Shown here one piece after another: positions 45,155-55,708 of a stretch of 64,000 nt of DNA. The stretch spans positions 124,001 through 188,000 of the forward strand of contig JAPZTL010000004.1 of assembly GCA_027532825.1 (NCBI GenBank), read 5' to 3'. How positions within the stretch are numbered: the first letter of the stretch is position 1; each line of letters begins with the position of its first letter. The position numbers and the translations under genes were made by a program. The notes under the pieces were generated by a model. The model saw nothing but the letters and a program-made list of their open reading frames with translations, ran no database searches and was not told the DNA's origin. This DNA comes from Silanimonas sp021297925 (GTDB lineage: Bacteria > Pseudomonadota > Gammaproteobacteria > Xanthomonadales > Xanthomonadaceae).

Positions 45155-47056
45155 TCAGACGTCCAGCGAGGCGAGGTCGCCCTTGGTTTCCAGCCAGCTC
45201 TTGCGATCGCCCGCGCGCTTCTTGCTGAGCAGCATGTCCATCAGCGCCGCGGTCGTGGCGCCATCCTCCACCGTCAGTTGCACCAGCCGGCGCGTATCCG
45301 GGTGGATGGTGGATTCGCGCAGCTGCGAGGGGTTCATCTCGCCCAAGCCCTTGAAGCGCGTCACCGTGACCTGCCCGCGGATCTTCTCGCGCTCGATCTT
45401 CTCCAGCAGCAGGCGCTTCTCCTCCTCGTCCAGCGCGTAGAAGACCTGCTTGCCCACGTCGACACGGAACAGCGGCGGCATCGCCACGAACACGTGGCCG
45501 GCGCGCACGAGGGCGGGGAAGTGCTTCAGGAACAGCGCCGAGAGCAGGGTGGCGATGTGCAGGCCGTCCGAGTCGGCGTCGGCGAGGATCACGACCTTGC
45601 CGTAGCGCAGGCCCTCGAGGTTGTCGACGCCCGGATCGCAGCCGATGGCGACGGCGAGGTCGTGCACTTCCTGCGAGCCCAGCACCGAGCCGCTCTCGAC
45701 TTCCCACGTGTTCAGGATCTTGCCGCGCAGGGGCAGGATCGCCTGGAAGTCCTTGTCGCGGGCCTGCTTGGCGCTGCCGCCGGCCGAATCACCCTCGACG
45801 AGGAAGAGTTCCGTGCGGCCGAGGTCCTGCAGGATGCAGTCGGCCAGCTTGCCGGGCAGGGCTGGGCCTTGCGTGATCTTCTTGCGGACGACCTGCTTCT
45901 CGGTCTTCAGGCGGGCTTGCGCGCGGGCGATGGCCATCTGCGCGATCGCCTCGCCCTGCTCGACGTGCTGGTTCAGCCACAGCGAGAAGGCGTCGTGCGC
46001 CGCACCCTCGACGAAGGCCGCGGCCTGCCGCGAGCTCAGGCGCTCCTTGGTCTGGCCGCTGAACTGCGGGTCGCCCATCTTCAGGCTGAGGATGAAGCTG
46101 GCGCGGTCCCAGACGTCTTCGGGGGCCAGCTTGACGCCGCGCGGCAGCAGGTTGCGGAAGTCGCAGAACTCGCGCAGCGAATCGGTGATGCCCGAGCGCA
46201 GGCCGTTGACGTGCGTGCCGTGCTGCGCGGTGGGGATCAGGTTGACGTAGCTTTCCTGCGGGCACTCGCCTTCGGGCGTCCAGCACAGCGCCCATTCGGC
46301 GATCTCGCCTTCCTTGGACAGCTTGCCCACGAACAGGTCGGCCGGCAGCCAGTCCGCCTCGCCGCCGCGGACGGCCAGCTCGCCCTTCAGGTAATCGCGC
46401 AGGCCGTCCTCGTAGTACCACTCGTTGCGCTCGGCCGTGGCCTCGTCGTACAGGGTCACCTTCAGGCCGGGGCAGAGCACGGCCTTGGCGCGCAGCAGGT
46501 GGCGCAGGTGGCGCAGGTTGTACTTCGGCGTGTCGAAGTACTTCGGGTCGGCCCAGAAGCGCACCCGCGTGCCGGTGTTGCGCTTGGCGACGGTGCCGAT
46601 GGTCTCCAGCGGCGAGAAGCGGTCGCCGTCGCGGAACTCCATCCGGTACTCGTTGCCCTCGCGGCGGATCTGCACGATGACCTTGGTGGACAGCGCGTTC
46701 ACCACCGAGACGCCGACGCCGTGCAGGCCGCCGGAGAAGGCGTAGTTCTTGCCGCTGAACTTGCCGCCCGCGTGCAGGCGCGTGAGGATCAGTTCGACGC
46801 CGGGGATCTTCTCTTCCGGGTGGATGTCCACCGGCATGCCGCGGCCATCGTCGTTCACCTCGCAGCTGCCGTCGGCCCAGAGCGTCACTTCCACCGTCTT
46901 CGCGTGGCCGGCCAGGGCCTCGTCGACCGCGTTGTCGATGACCTCCTGCGCCAGGTGGTTCGGGCGCGTGGTGTCGGTGTACATGCCGGGGCGGCGCTTG
47001 ACGGGGTCGAGGCCGGAGAGGACCTCGATGTCGGCGGCGTTGTAGCGGGAGCTCAT
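45155..47056 (-). CDS. parE: DNA topoisomerase IV subunit B
   Basis: ParE (633 aa; E. coli 630) is the ATPase subunit of topoisomerase IV. GHKL motifs are the Asn of AQEVIDNAVDEALAG, NDDGRGMPVDI and GGLHGVGVSVVNAL. The TOPRIM domain has EGDSAGGSAKQARD and the metal site DADSDGLHIA. The absence of the GyrB-specific insert and the length support ParE. The start MSSRYNAADIEVLSGLDPV is family-like. It is far from parC, so subunit balance is not set by a common operon. Confidence 0.95.
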   Translation of the reverse strand: MSSRYNAADIEVLSGLDPVKRRPGMYTDTTRPNHLAQEVIDNAVDEALAGHAKTVEVTLWADGSCEVNDDGRGMPVDIHPEEKIPGVELILTRLHAGGKFSGKNYAFSGGLHGVGVSVVNALSTKVIVQIRREGNEYRMEFRDGDRFSPLETIGTVAKRNTGTRVRFWADPKYFDTPKYNLRHLRHLLRAKAVLCPGLKVTLYDEATAERNEWYYEDGLRDYLKGELAVRGGEADWLPADLFVGKLSKEGEIAEWALCWTPEGECPQESYVNLIPTAQHGTHVNGLRSGITDSLREFCDFRNLLPRGVKLAPEDVWDRASFILSLKMGDPQFSGQTKERLSSRQAAAFVEGAAHDAFSLWLNQHVEQGEAIAQMAIARAQARLKTEKQVVRKKITQGPALPGKLADCILQDLGRTELFLVEGDSAGGSAKQARDKDFQAILPLRGKILNTWEVESGSVLGSQEVHDLAVAIGCDPGVDNLEGLRYGKVVILADADSDGLHIATLLSALFLKHFPALVRAGHVFVAMPPLFRVDVGKQVFYALDEEEKRLLLEKIEREKIRGQVTVTRFKGLGEMNPSQLRESTIHPDTRRLVQLTVEDGATTAALMDMLLSKKRAGDRKSWLETKGDLASLDV

Positions 47057-47183
47057 GCGGGAGGCGGTCCACTGGGGTGGCGCCGGCCGGTGCCGGCCCG
47101 GCGCGCAAGGCCGGCAGGATGCGGTCCCGGCCCGGTGGGGTCAAGGCGCGGAGAGCGCGCCGCGGCGCGGCGGGAAGGCCCGG

Positions 47184-47213
47184 TTCGCCATGTGGGGGGG
47201 CAGCCTGTAAAAT
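47184..47213 (+). promoter_or_regulatory. pyrG promoter
   Basis: TTCGCC (47184-47189), an 18-base spacer and TAAAAT (47208-47213), preceded by CTG, lie 24 bases before the pyrG ATG. This is the best -10 in the region and is likely to drive the pyrG-kdsA-eno run. Confidence 0.6.
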
Positions 47214-47237
47214 GTCGCTTTCACGCGGCCTCTCCCC

Positions 47238-48898
<1,661 letters not shown>

Positions 48899-48899
<1 letters not shown>

Positions 48900-49732
48900 T
48901 GGACCTTTGCGGATTCAAGGTCGGCCTCGACCAGCCCCTGTTCCTGATCGCCGGCCCCTGCGTCATTGAGTCGATGGCACTGCAGATCGAGGTCGCCGGC
49001 CGGCTGAAGGAAATCACCTCCAGCTTGGGCATGCCTTTCATCTTCAAGTCGAGCTTCGACAAGGCGAACCGCACCTCGGGCACAAGTTTCCGCGGCCCGG
49101 GCATGGACGAAGGCCTGAAGGTGCTCGCCGAGGTGAAGCGCCAGGTCGGCGTGCCGGTGCTCACCGACGTGCACGAGTACACGCCGATGGACGAGGTCGC
49201 CTCGGTCGTCGACGTGCTGCAGACCCCGGCCTTCCTGTGTCGCCAGACCGATTTCATCCAGAAGGTCGCCCGCGCCGGCAAGCCGGTGAACATCAAGAAG
49301 GGCCAGTTCCTCTCGCCCTGGGAGATGAAGCACGTCACCGCCAAGGCGCTGGCCACCGGCAACACGCAGATCATGGCCTGCGAGCGCGGCGCCAGCTTCG
49401 GCTACAACAACCTCGTCTCCGACATGCGCAGCCTCGCGGTGATGCGCGACACCGGCTGCCCGGTGGTGTTCGACGCCACGCATTCGGTGCAGCAGCCGGG
49501 CGGCCTCGACGGCCGCTCCGGTGGCCAGCGCGAGTTCGTGCCGGTGCTGTCGCGCGCCGCCGTGGCCGTGGGCGTGGCCGGCCTGTTCGCCGAAACGCAC
49601 CCGGACCCGGAAAAAGCCCTCTCGGATGGCCCGAACGCCTGGCCGCTGGGCAAGATGAAGGCGCTGCTGGAGACGCTGGTCGAACTCGATCGCGTCGCCA
49701 AGCGCCACCTCGCCGCCGGTGACAGTCTGTGA
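48899..49732 (+). CDS. kdsA: 3-deoxy-8-phosphooctulonate synthase
   Basis: KdsA (277 aa; E. coli 284) condenses phosphoenolpyruvate and arabinose-5-phosphate to KDO-8-phosphate for lipopolysaccharide. Substrate-binding blocks are FKSSFDKANRTSGTSFRGPG, VLTDVHEYTPMDEVA, INIKKGQF-type VNIKKGQFLSPWEM and FDATHSVQ. The N-terminal LFLIAGPCVIES has Cys where the metal-independent E. coli enzyme has Asn, which is the pattern of the metal-dependent class. The start overlaps the pyrG stop, and the stop overlaps the next GTG by 4 bases. Confidence 0.96.
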
Positions 49733-50013
49733 GCCTGACCGACCACGACCTGCGGTCCCGCATCGCCCGGATCGACGCGTTGCGCAGCCGCTTCGGCCTC
49801 GCCGTGGTGCTCTGCGCGCTGGCCGCCGTCGGCCTGGCCGCCTTCGGCCATGCCGCGGTCAAGCCGGGGCGGTTCATCGCCTTCGGCCTGCTGGCGATCG
49901 GCGCGGCGCTCGTCGCCGTGCGCCTCCGGTTGGCTTGGACGCGCGTGGGCCTCGCCCGCGCCGCCGCCGCCCGTGCCGCCACCGAGGCGGCCCCGCCCTC
50001 TCCCCCAAACTGA
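49729..50013 (+). CDS. Hypothetical two-helix membrane protein
   Basis: This 94 aa protein starts with GTG overlapping the kdsA stop codon (GTGA). Hydrophobic segments at about 23-40 and 48-66 are followed by an Arg/Ala-rich tail (ARAAAARAATEAAP). It is wedged between kdsA and eno and is probably co-translated with kdsA. No family is recognised; the coupling and composition make it likely to be real. Confidence 0.6.
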   Translation: MSLTDHDLRSRIARIDALRSRFGLAVVLCALAAVGLAAFGHAAVKPGRFIAFGLLAIGAALVAVRLRLAWTRVGLARAAAARAATEAAPPSPPN

Positions 50014-50035
50014 CCCCGACCGGAACCGTCCCGCG

Positions 50036-51328
50036 ATGTCCACCACCGCCATCACCCGCGTCCACGCCCGCGAAATCCTCGATTCCCGCGGTAACCCCAC
50101 GCTTGAAGCCGACGTCACGCTGGCCAGCGGCCACACCGGCCGCGCCGCCGTGCCCTCGGGCGCCTCGACCGGCACCAAGGAGGCCGTGGAACTGCGCGAC
50201 GGCGACAAGAGCCGCTACCTCGGCAAGGGCGTGACCAAGGCCGTGGGCAACGTCAACACGACGATTGCTAGCGCGCTGAAGGACTTCGACGCCGCCGACC
50301 AGGCCGGCCTCGACGGCACGCTGATCGCGCTCGACGGCAGCGAGAACAAAGGCACGCTCGGCGCGAACGCGCTGCTGGGCGTCTCGATGGCTGCGGCGCA
50401 CGCGGTGGCGGCCTCGCGCGGCCTGCCGCTCTGGAAGCACCTCGTCGGCGACCGAATGCCGGTGCTGCCGGTGCCGATGATGAACATCATCAACGGCGGC
50501 GCGCATGCCGACAACAACGTCGACATGCAGGAGTTCATGATCCTGCCGGTCGGCTTCGACCGCTTCGCCGAGGCGCTCCGCGCCGGCACCGAGGTCTTCC
50601 ACGCGCTCAAGGCCGTGCTGAAGGGCCGTGGGCTGTCCACCGCCGTCGGCGACGAGGGCGGCTTCGCGCCCGACCTCAAGTCGAACGAGGAGGCCATCGA
50701 GGTGATCCTCGAGGCGATCGGCAAGGCCGGCTACCGCGCCGGGGACGACATCCACCTCGGCCTCGACGTCGCCAGCTCGGAGTTCTTCGAGAACGGCAAG
50801 TACAACCTGGTGGGCGAGGGCAAGCGCCTCTCGACCGAGCAGTTCGTCGAGTTCCTCGCCGGCTGGGCGCGCCAGTACCCGATCATCACCATCGAAGACG
50901 GCATGTCCGAGCACGACTGGGACGGCTGGGCGCAGCTGACGAAGGCCGTGGGCAGCAAGGTGCAGTTGGTGGGCGACGACCTGTTCGTGACCAACCCGAA
51001 GATCCTCAAGCAAGGCATCGACCAGGGCGTGGCCAACGCCATCCTGATCAAGGTGAACCAGATCGGCACGCTGACCGAGACCCTCGAAGCCATCGCCATG
51101 GCCGAGGCCGCGAAGTACGCGCAGGTCATCTCGCACCGCTCGGGCGAGACGGAAGACACGACGATTGCCGATATCGCCGTCGCGACGACCGCGACCCAGA
51201 TCAAGACCGGCTCGCTGTGCCGCAGCGACCGCGTCGCGAAGTACAACCAGCTCCTCCGCATCGAGGAAGCGCTCGGCGCGGGGGCGCGTTACGCCGGGCG
51301 CGCGGCTTTCCCGCGCCTCGCCGGCTGA
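50036..51328 (+). CDS. eno: Enolase
   Basis: Eno (430 aa) converts 2-phosphoglycerate to phosphoenolpyruvate in glycolysis and often joins the RNA degradosome. The N-terminus ITRVHAREILDSRGNPTLEA, GEGGFAP-type DEGGFAPDLKSNEEA, the metal ligand Asp in GLDVASSEFF, Glu in TIEDGMSEHDW, the Asp of VGDDLFVTN and catalytic Lys in ILIKVNQIGTL are all visible, as is SHRSGETEDT. The length equals the usual bacterial enolase. The ATG lies 23 bases after the upstream stop. Confidence 0.97.
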   Translation: MSTTAITRVHAREILDSRGNPTLEADVTLASGHTGRAAVPSGASTGTKEAVELRDGDKSRYLGKGVTKAVGNVNTTIASALKDFDAADQAGLDGTLIALDGSENKGTLGANALLGVSMAAAHAVAASRGLPLWKHLVGDRMPVLPVPMMNIINGGAHADNNVDMQEFMILPVGFDRFAEALRAGTEVFHALKAVLKGRGLSTAVGDEGGFAPDLKSNEEAIEVILEAIGKAGYRAGDDIHLGLDVASSEFFENGKYNLVGEGKRLSTEQFVEFLAGWARQYPIITIEDGMSEHDWDGWAQLTKAVGSKVQLVGDDLFVTNPKILKQGIDQGVANAILIKVNQIGTLTETLEAIAMAEAAKYAQVISHRSGETEDTTIADIAVATTATQIKTGSLCRSDRVAKYNQLLRIEEALGAGARYAGRAAFPRLAG

Positions 51329-51339
51329 GATCGTCCCGC

Positions 51340-51657
51340 GTGGCGTCGCTCCGCCGCTGGTGGCCCCACCTCGTCCTCGGCCTGCTGGCCGCGGGCCTGC
51401 TGTGGGAGCTCGACCGCGGCGAGGGCGGACGCCGGGAGCTGGCGGCGCTGCAGGCGCGCGTCGAGGCCCAGCGGGCAGAGAACGCGAAGCTCTCCCAGCG
51501 CAACGCCGCATTGGCCGCCGACGTCGCCGAGCTGAAGTCCGGCGAGGCCGCGGTCGAGGATCGCGCCCGTGCCGAGCTCGGCATGATCAAGCCCGGCGAG
51601 ACGTTCTACCGCGTCGTCGATCCGGACGCGCCGGCGCCGCCCGGCGACGCGCGCTGA
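51340..51657 (+). CDS. ftsB: Cell division protein FtsB
   Basis: FtsB (105 aa; E. coli 103) is a bitopic divisome protein that pairs with FtsL and FtsQ. It has a short cytoplasmic N-terminus, one helix (HLVLGLLAAGLLWELDRGEG) and a periplasmic coiled coil (about 30-75, ELAALQARVEAQRAENAKLS) with a RAELGMIKPGETFYRVV ending, the FtsB/DivIC signature. The GTG start 11 bases after eno is chosen because it precedes the basic residues before the helix; the frame is open upstream inside eno without FtsB similarity. Confidence 0.92.
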   Translation: MASLRRWWPHLVLGLLAAGLLWELDRGEGGRRELAALQARVEAQRAENAKLSQRNAALAADVAELKSGEAAVEDRARAELGMIKPGETFYRVVDPDAPAPPGDAR

Positions 51658-51662
51658 GCCGC

Positions 51663-52361
51663 ATGGCCTGGGTCGTCGTTCCCGCCGCCGGTCGCGGCAC
51701 GCGTTTCGGTGGCGAGGTCCCGAAGCAGTACCTCGACCTGTTGGGCCGCCCGGTCATCGAACACACGCTGCGGGCCCTGTTGGCCCATCCTGCGGTCAGC
51801 GGGGCGATGGTCGCGCTCTCCCCGGGCGATCCCCGCTGGCCGGGATGGCGGGAGCTGGAGGGCAAGCCGGTGCTCACCTGTCTCGGCGGCGGCGAGCGTG
51901 CCGATTCGGTGCTGGCCGGCCTTCGGGCGCTGCCGGACTCGGTGACGGCCGACGACTGGGTGCTGGTCCACGACGCTGCGCGGCCGTGCCTCAAGGCGCT
52001 CGACCTGTCCCGGCTGTTCGCCGCGCTCAAGTCGGATCCGGTCGGCGCCCTGCTCGCCGTGCCGGTGCGCGACACGGTCAAGCAGTCCGATGGGGACGGC
52101 CGGGTCGCGGCGACGCTGCCGCGCTGCACGCTGTGGCGGGCACAGACGCCGCAGGCGTTCCGCCGCGGCAGCCTCGTGCGCGCCCTCGAGGCCGCCGAGC
52201 GCGCCGGCATCGCTGCCACCGATGAAGCGATGGCGATGGAGCGCCTGGGCCTCAAGCCGCTGCTCGTCGAGGGCAGCGACGACAACCTCAAGATCACCAC
52301 GCCGGCCGACCTCGCGGTGGCCGAATCCATCCTCCGTCGCATGGGCGACGGCCGCGCCTGA
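51663..52361 (+). CDS. ispD: 2-C-methyl-D-erythritol 4-phosphate cytidylyltransferase
   Basis: IspD (232 aa; E. coli 236) couples CTP to methylerythritol phosphate in the MEP isoprenoid pathway. The CTP-binding N-terminus is VVVPAAGRGTRFGGEVPKQY with the conserved Arg and Lys, followed by LGGGERADSVLAGL, WVLVHDAARPC and TPQAFR; the end EGSDDNLKITTPADLAVAE is family-typical. It lies 5 bases after ftsB and 9 before ispF. Confidence 0.96.
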   Translation: MAWVVVPAAGRGTRFGGEVPKQYLDLLGRPVIEHTLRALLAHPAVSGAMVALSPGDPRWPGWRELEGKPVLTCLGGGERADSVLAGLRALPDSVTADDWVLVHDAARPCLKALDLSRLFAALKSDPVGALLAVPVRDTVKQSDGDGRVAATLPRCTLWRAQTPQAFRRGSLVRALEAAERAGIAATDEAMAMERLGLKPLLVEGSDDNLKITTPADLAVAESILRRMGDGRA

Positions 52362-52370
52362 GGGGCACGC

Positions 52371-52853
52371 ATGGCGAACTTCCGCATCGGGCAGGGCGTC
52401 GATGTCCACGCCTTCGGCCCCGGCGACCACGTCGTCCTCGGCGGCGTGCGCGTCCCGCACTCGCAGGGCATCGTGGCCCATTCGGACGGCGACGTCCTGA
52501 TCCACGCGATCTGCGACGCCGTGCTGGGCGCGCTGGCGCTCGGCGACATCGGCCGCCATTTCCCGCCGTCCGACCCGCAATGGAAGGGCGCCGATTCGCG
52601 ACGTTTCCTCATCCACTGCGTCGGCTTGGCCGCCGAGCGCGGCTGGCGCATCGGCAACGTCGACGCCACGGTGATCGGTGAGCGCCCGAAGGTGGGGCCG
52701 CATGCCGAGGCCATCCGCGCCACGCTGGCCGCGGACCTTGGCGTCGACGCGGACGCCGTCTCCGTGAAGGCGACGACGACGGAACGGCTCGGGTTCACTG
52801 GGCGTGGCGAGGGCCTCGCGGCGATGGCCATCGTTCTTCTGGAACGCGCATGA
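52371..52853 (+). CDS. ispF: 2-C-methyl-D-erythritol 2,4-cyclodiphosphate synthase
   Basis: IspF (160 aa) cyclises CDP-ME-2-phosphate to MEcPP in the MEP pathway; it forms a trimer. Metal ligands Asp and His of GQGVDVHAFGPGDHVVLGGV and His in VAHSDGDVLIHAICDA are visible, with LGDIGRHFPPSD and the C-terminal VSVKATTTERLGFTGRGEG. It directly follows ispD and overlaps truD by 4 bases (ATGA). Confidence 0.97.
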   Translation: MANFRIGQGVDVHAFGPGDHVVLGGVRVPHSQGIVAHSDGDVLIHAICDAVLGALALGDIGRHFPPSDPQWKGADSRRFLIHCVGLAAERGWRIGNVDATVIGERPKVGPHAEAIRATLAADLGVDADAVSVKATTTERLGFTGRGEGLAAMAIVLLERA

Positions 52854-53917
52854 CGTCGATGGCGTTCGGCCCGCCGCTGGTGGCTGCGCGGATCAAGGCG
52901 GTGCCCGAGGATTTCGTCGTCGAGGAGATCGCGGCCGAGCCGGCGACCGGGCAGGGCGAGCACCTGCATCTGTGGATCGAGAAGCGCGGGCTCGCGACCA
53001 CCGACGTGGCGCATCGCCTCGCCCGCTGGGCCGGCGTCGCCCCGGTGGCGGTCGGCCATGCGGGCATGAAGGACAAGCAGGCGGTGACCCGCCAGCGCTT
53101 CACCGTCCATCTTCCGGGACGCGAGTCACCGGACATCGTGGGGCTCGAAGGTGACGGCCTGAGCGTCCTCGCGGCCGAACGCCATGCCCGCAAGCTGCCG
53201 CGTGGCGGCCTCGCCGGCAACGCGTTCGCGATCACGCTGCGCGACCTGCGCTCTCCCGGAGGCGACGCGCCCGACGAGGCGCTGCGTGCCGCCATCGAGG
53301 CGCGCCTGCATGGGGTCGCCGCACGCGGTGTCCCGAACCGCTTCGGCGTCCAGCGCTTCGGTCGCGCGGGCGACAACGTCGACCAGGCCCGCCGCCTGTT
53401 CGCCGGCGCGCGTTTCGGCCGGGAGACGCGATCGATGCTGCTCTCGGCGGCGCGATCGCACCTGTTCAACCGAGTGCTGGACCGGCGCATCGCCGACGGG
53501 AGCTGGGATCGGGCGATCCCCGGCGAGGTCTGCATGCTGGATGGCCGCCGCAGCATCTTCGGCCCCGAGCCGGCCTCCGCGGCGCTGGACGCGCGGATCG
53601 CGGCGTTCGACGCGCACCCGACCGGGCCGCTGTGGGGCCGCGGGGACCTGCGGACAACCAACGACGCCCGCGTCCACGAGGTGGCGGTGGCCGAGGAGGA
53701 ACCCGGCCTCTGTACCGGGCTGGAGGCCGCGGGACTGGCGCAGGAGCGACGCGCGCTGCGTGTCCGTCCCGCGGACCTCGCCTGGGCGTGGGACGTCCCG
53801 GATCGCCTTGTGCTGCGCTTCACCCTGCCGCCCGGCTGCTATGCCACCGCGGTGCTGGCCGTCTTGTGCGGCGAGACGGGGGAGGGGGCGTCCGATGAGT
53901 CGCACGACGGGCCTTGA
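52850..53917 (+). CDS. truD: tRNA pseudouridine-13 synthase
   Basis: TruD (355 aa; E. coli 349) modifies U13 of tRNA-Glu. The catalytic Asp75 sits in VGHAGMKDKQAVTRQRF. Other family blocks are KAVPEDFVVEE near the N-terminus, GVPNRFGVQRFG and the TRUD insertion domain at about 155-300. The start overlaps ispF by 4 bases. The last gene of the ispD-ispF-truD run, it is followed by a promoter-like TAGACT for the next lipoprotein gene. Confidence 0.95.
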   Translation: MTSMAFGPPLVAARIKAVPEDFVVEEIAAEPATGQGEHLHLWIEKRGLATTDVAHRLARWAGVAPVAVGHAGMKDKQAVTRQRFTVHLPGRESPDIVGLEGDGLSVLAAERHARKLPRGGLAGNAFAITLRDLRSPGGDAPDEALRAAIEARLHGVAARGVPNRFGVQRFGRAGDNVDQARRLFAGARFGRETRSMLLSAARSHLFNRVLDRRIADGSWDRAIPGEVCMLDGRRSIFGPEPASAALDARIAAFDAHPTGPLWGRGDLRTTNDARVHEVAVAEEEPGLCTGLEAAGLAQERRALRVRPADLAWAWDVPDRLVLRFTLPPGCYATAVLAVLCGETGEGASDESHDGP

Positions 53918-53980
53918 CACCGGACGGCCCGGCCGGGCCTAGACTCGGGGGCCCGGCATCGGGCCGGGAAGGAGTCGGCC

Positions 53981-54253
53981 ATGACCCGGATGCTTCTGCT
54001 CCTCGCCACCACCATCCTCGCGGCAGGTTGCGCGAGCACCCCGACCAGCGACCCGCGATCCGCCTCGGCGCGGAATGCCGAGTCTTCGGTACGAGATGGG
54101 CTCGACTACGCGTACATCGAACGGATGAACCGCATCGCCGAACGCCGCGGGTTCGTGATCCGGTGGGTACATCCGCCGCAGTACCGCGACGGGAAGCGCG
54201 CCGAGGGAGGTGCCGCGACGCAGGGCGCGACCCGGGACGGCGACCCGCGCTGA
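53981..54253 (+). CDS. Small putative lipoprotein
   Basis: This 90 aa protein has a lipoprotein signal (MLLLLATTILAAGCASTPTS; lipobox LAAGC, Cys17). A short mature region has a helical segment, DYAYIERMNRIAERRGFVIR, followed by WVHPPQY. AAGGAG lies before the ATG and TAGACT at 53939-53944 is a good -10 candidate. No known family; likely periplasmic, anchored in the outer membrane. Confidence 0.7.
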   Translation: MTRMLLLLATTILAAGCASTPTSDPRSASARNAESSVRDGLDYAYIERMNRIAERRGFVIRWVHPPQYRDGKRAEGGAATQGATRDGDPR

Positions 54254-54257
54254 AGGA

Positions 54258-54845
54258 TCAGGCGCCGCGCAGCAGCACCAGCGTCGCGCCGGTGCCGCCC
54301 TGCGCGGGCGGGGCCGAACAGAACGCGAGCACGTCGCCGCGGTGGCGGAGCACGCGGTCGACCAGCGCCTTGAGCACCGGCCCCGCCTCCGACCGCAACC
54401 CCTTGCCGTGGACGAGGCGGACGCAGGGGAACTGCCGGCGTCGGGCATCGGCGAAGAAGGCCCGCATCGCCGCCTCGGCCTCGTCCACGCGCATGCGGTG
54501 CAGGTCCAGTTCGTCCTGCACCGCGTACTCGCCGCGCTTCAGCCGCTTGAGAGTTCGCGGTGGCACCTCGTCGCGGCGGAACTCCAACACCTCGCCCATG
54601 GCATGGGCCAACGCGTCGAGCGACTGGGTGCGCATCTCCCGCAGGGCCGCCGCCTCGTCGGCGTCGTGCTGGCGCGTGTCCGGCAGGGGCTTCGGCGCTT
54701 CGACGGCCGGTGACTCCGCCTCGATCACGCGGACCGGGCCGATCGCCTCGCGGAACAGCGTGGCGTCGTCCGGCTCGACGGCCGGCATCGCGGGGCGCGC
54801 GGGTGGGCTCGCGATGGCCTTGCGGAGGGCGCGGGGAATCTTCAT
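54258..54845 (-). CDS. Smr-domain protein (SmrB/YfcN-like)
   Basis: This 195 aa protein has a charged N-terminal region and a C-terminal Smr domain with LDLHRMRVDEAEAAM, VRLVHGKGLRSEAG and PAQGGTGATLVLLR. E. coli SmrB uses the same motifs to cut mRNA at collided ribosomes. The DxH and HGKG residues for nuclease function are intact, so ribosome rescue is the likely role. TAGCCT ends 8 bases before the ATG, another candidate leaderless start. It is convergent with the small lipoprotein, with 4 bases between the stops. Confidence 0.88.
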   Translation of the reverse strand: MKIPRALRKAIASPPARPAMPAVEPDDATLFREAIGPVRVIEAESPAVEAPKPLPDTRQHDADEAAALREMRTQSLDALAHAMGEVLEFRRDEVPPRTLKRLKRGEYAVQDELDLHRMRVDEAEAAMRAFFADARRRQFPCVRLVHGKGLRSEAGPVLKALVDRVLRHRGDVLAFCSAPPAQGGTGATLVLLRGA

Positions 54846-54853
54846 GCCCGGTC

Positions 54854-54882
54854 AGGCTAGCCGAAGTGGTGCGAGCGGGGCA
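54854..54882 (-). promoter_or_regulatory. smr promoter, leaderless type
   Basis: On the minus strand TGCCCC, a 17-base spacer and TAGCCT (54854-54859) are followed after 8 bases by the ATG. The -35 resembles those at regB and trxC. Start point mapping would be needed to confirm it. Confidence 0.4.
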
Positions 54883-54901
54883 TCGACGCGCCCGCCTTCG
54901 T

Positions 54902-54907
54902 TATCAT
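54902..54907 (+). promoter_or_regulatory. surE -10 element
   Basis: TATCAT lies 24 bases before the surE ATG, in the context gTTATCATGGCGAGG. The same gTATCATGGC context occurs before rlmE at 58042. No convincing -35 is seen. Confidence 0.45.
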
Positions 54908-54931
54908 GGCGAGGTTCCCCACGGAGTTCCC

Positions 54932-55708
54932 ATGCGCGTCCTGGTCAGTAACGACGATGGCGTCGACGCCCCCGGCATCCAGGTCCTCGCCGGGGGGCTG
55001 CGCGCCGCTGGGCACGACGTCACGGTAGTCGCGCCGGATCGCGACCGCAGCGGCGCGAGCAACTCGCTCACGCTCGACATGCCGATCCGGGCGAAGCACC
55101 TCGACGCGCGCACCGTCAGCGTCGCCGGCACGCCCACCGACTGCGTCCACCTCGCGCTTGCCGGCCTGCTCGACGTGCAGCCCGACATCGTGGTCTCGGG
55201 CATCAACAACGCCGCCAACCTCGGCGACGACGTCATCTACTCCGGCACCGTCGCCGCGGCGATGGAGGGGCGCTTCCTCGGCTTGCCGGCCATCGCCGTT
55301 TCGCTCGTGACCGTCGACCATCAGGGCCGCCACTTCGAGACCGCCGCGCGCGTCGCCGTCGAACTCATCGCGCGCCTCGTCGCCGATCCGCTGCCGGCCG
55401 ACACCATCCTCAACGTCAACGTCCCGGACCGTCCCTGGGCGGAGTTGGCCGGCTTCGAGGTCACCCGCCTCGGCCACCGGCATCGTGCCGAGCCGTGCGT
55501 GCCGCAGACCGACCCGCGCGGCCGCAAGGTCTGGTGGATCGGCCCCGCGGGCCCGGAGCAGGACGCCGGCCCCGGCACCGATTTCGACGCCCTGCGCCGT
55601 GGCTGCGTCTCGATCACGCCGATCCACGTCGACCTGACGCGCTACCAGGCGCTCGAGACCGTCGCCGGTTGGGTCGACGGGCTGGCCGCGGGCCTCGGCC
55701 GCGCATGA
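54932..55708 (+). CDS. surE: 5'-nucleotidase SurE
   Basis: SurE (258 aa; E. coli 253) hydrolyses nucleoside 5'- and 3'-monophosphates and short polyphosphate under stress. Metal ligands are Asp8-Asp9 in VSNDDGVDAPGI, Ser in DRSGASNSLT and Asn in VSGINNAANLGDDVIYSGTV. The start MRVLVSNDDG is canonical. It overlaps pcm by 4 bases (ATGA), the usual stationary-phase survival pair. Confidence 0.96.
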   Translation: MRVLVSNDDGVDAPGIQVLAGGLRAAGHDVTVVAPDRDRSGASNSLTLDMPIRAKHLDARTVSVAGTPTDCVHLALAGLLDVQPDIVVSGINNAANLGDDVIYSGTVAAAMEGRFLGLPAIAVSLVTVDHQGRHFETAARVAVELIARLVADPLPADTILNVNVPDRPWAELAGFEVTRLGHRHRAEPCVPQTDPRGRKVWWIGPAGPEQDAGPGTDFDALRRGCVSITPIHVDLTRYQALETVAGWVDGLAAGLGRA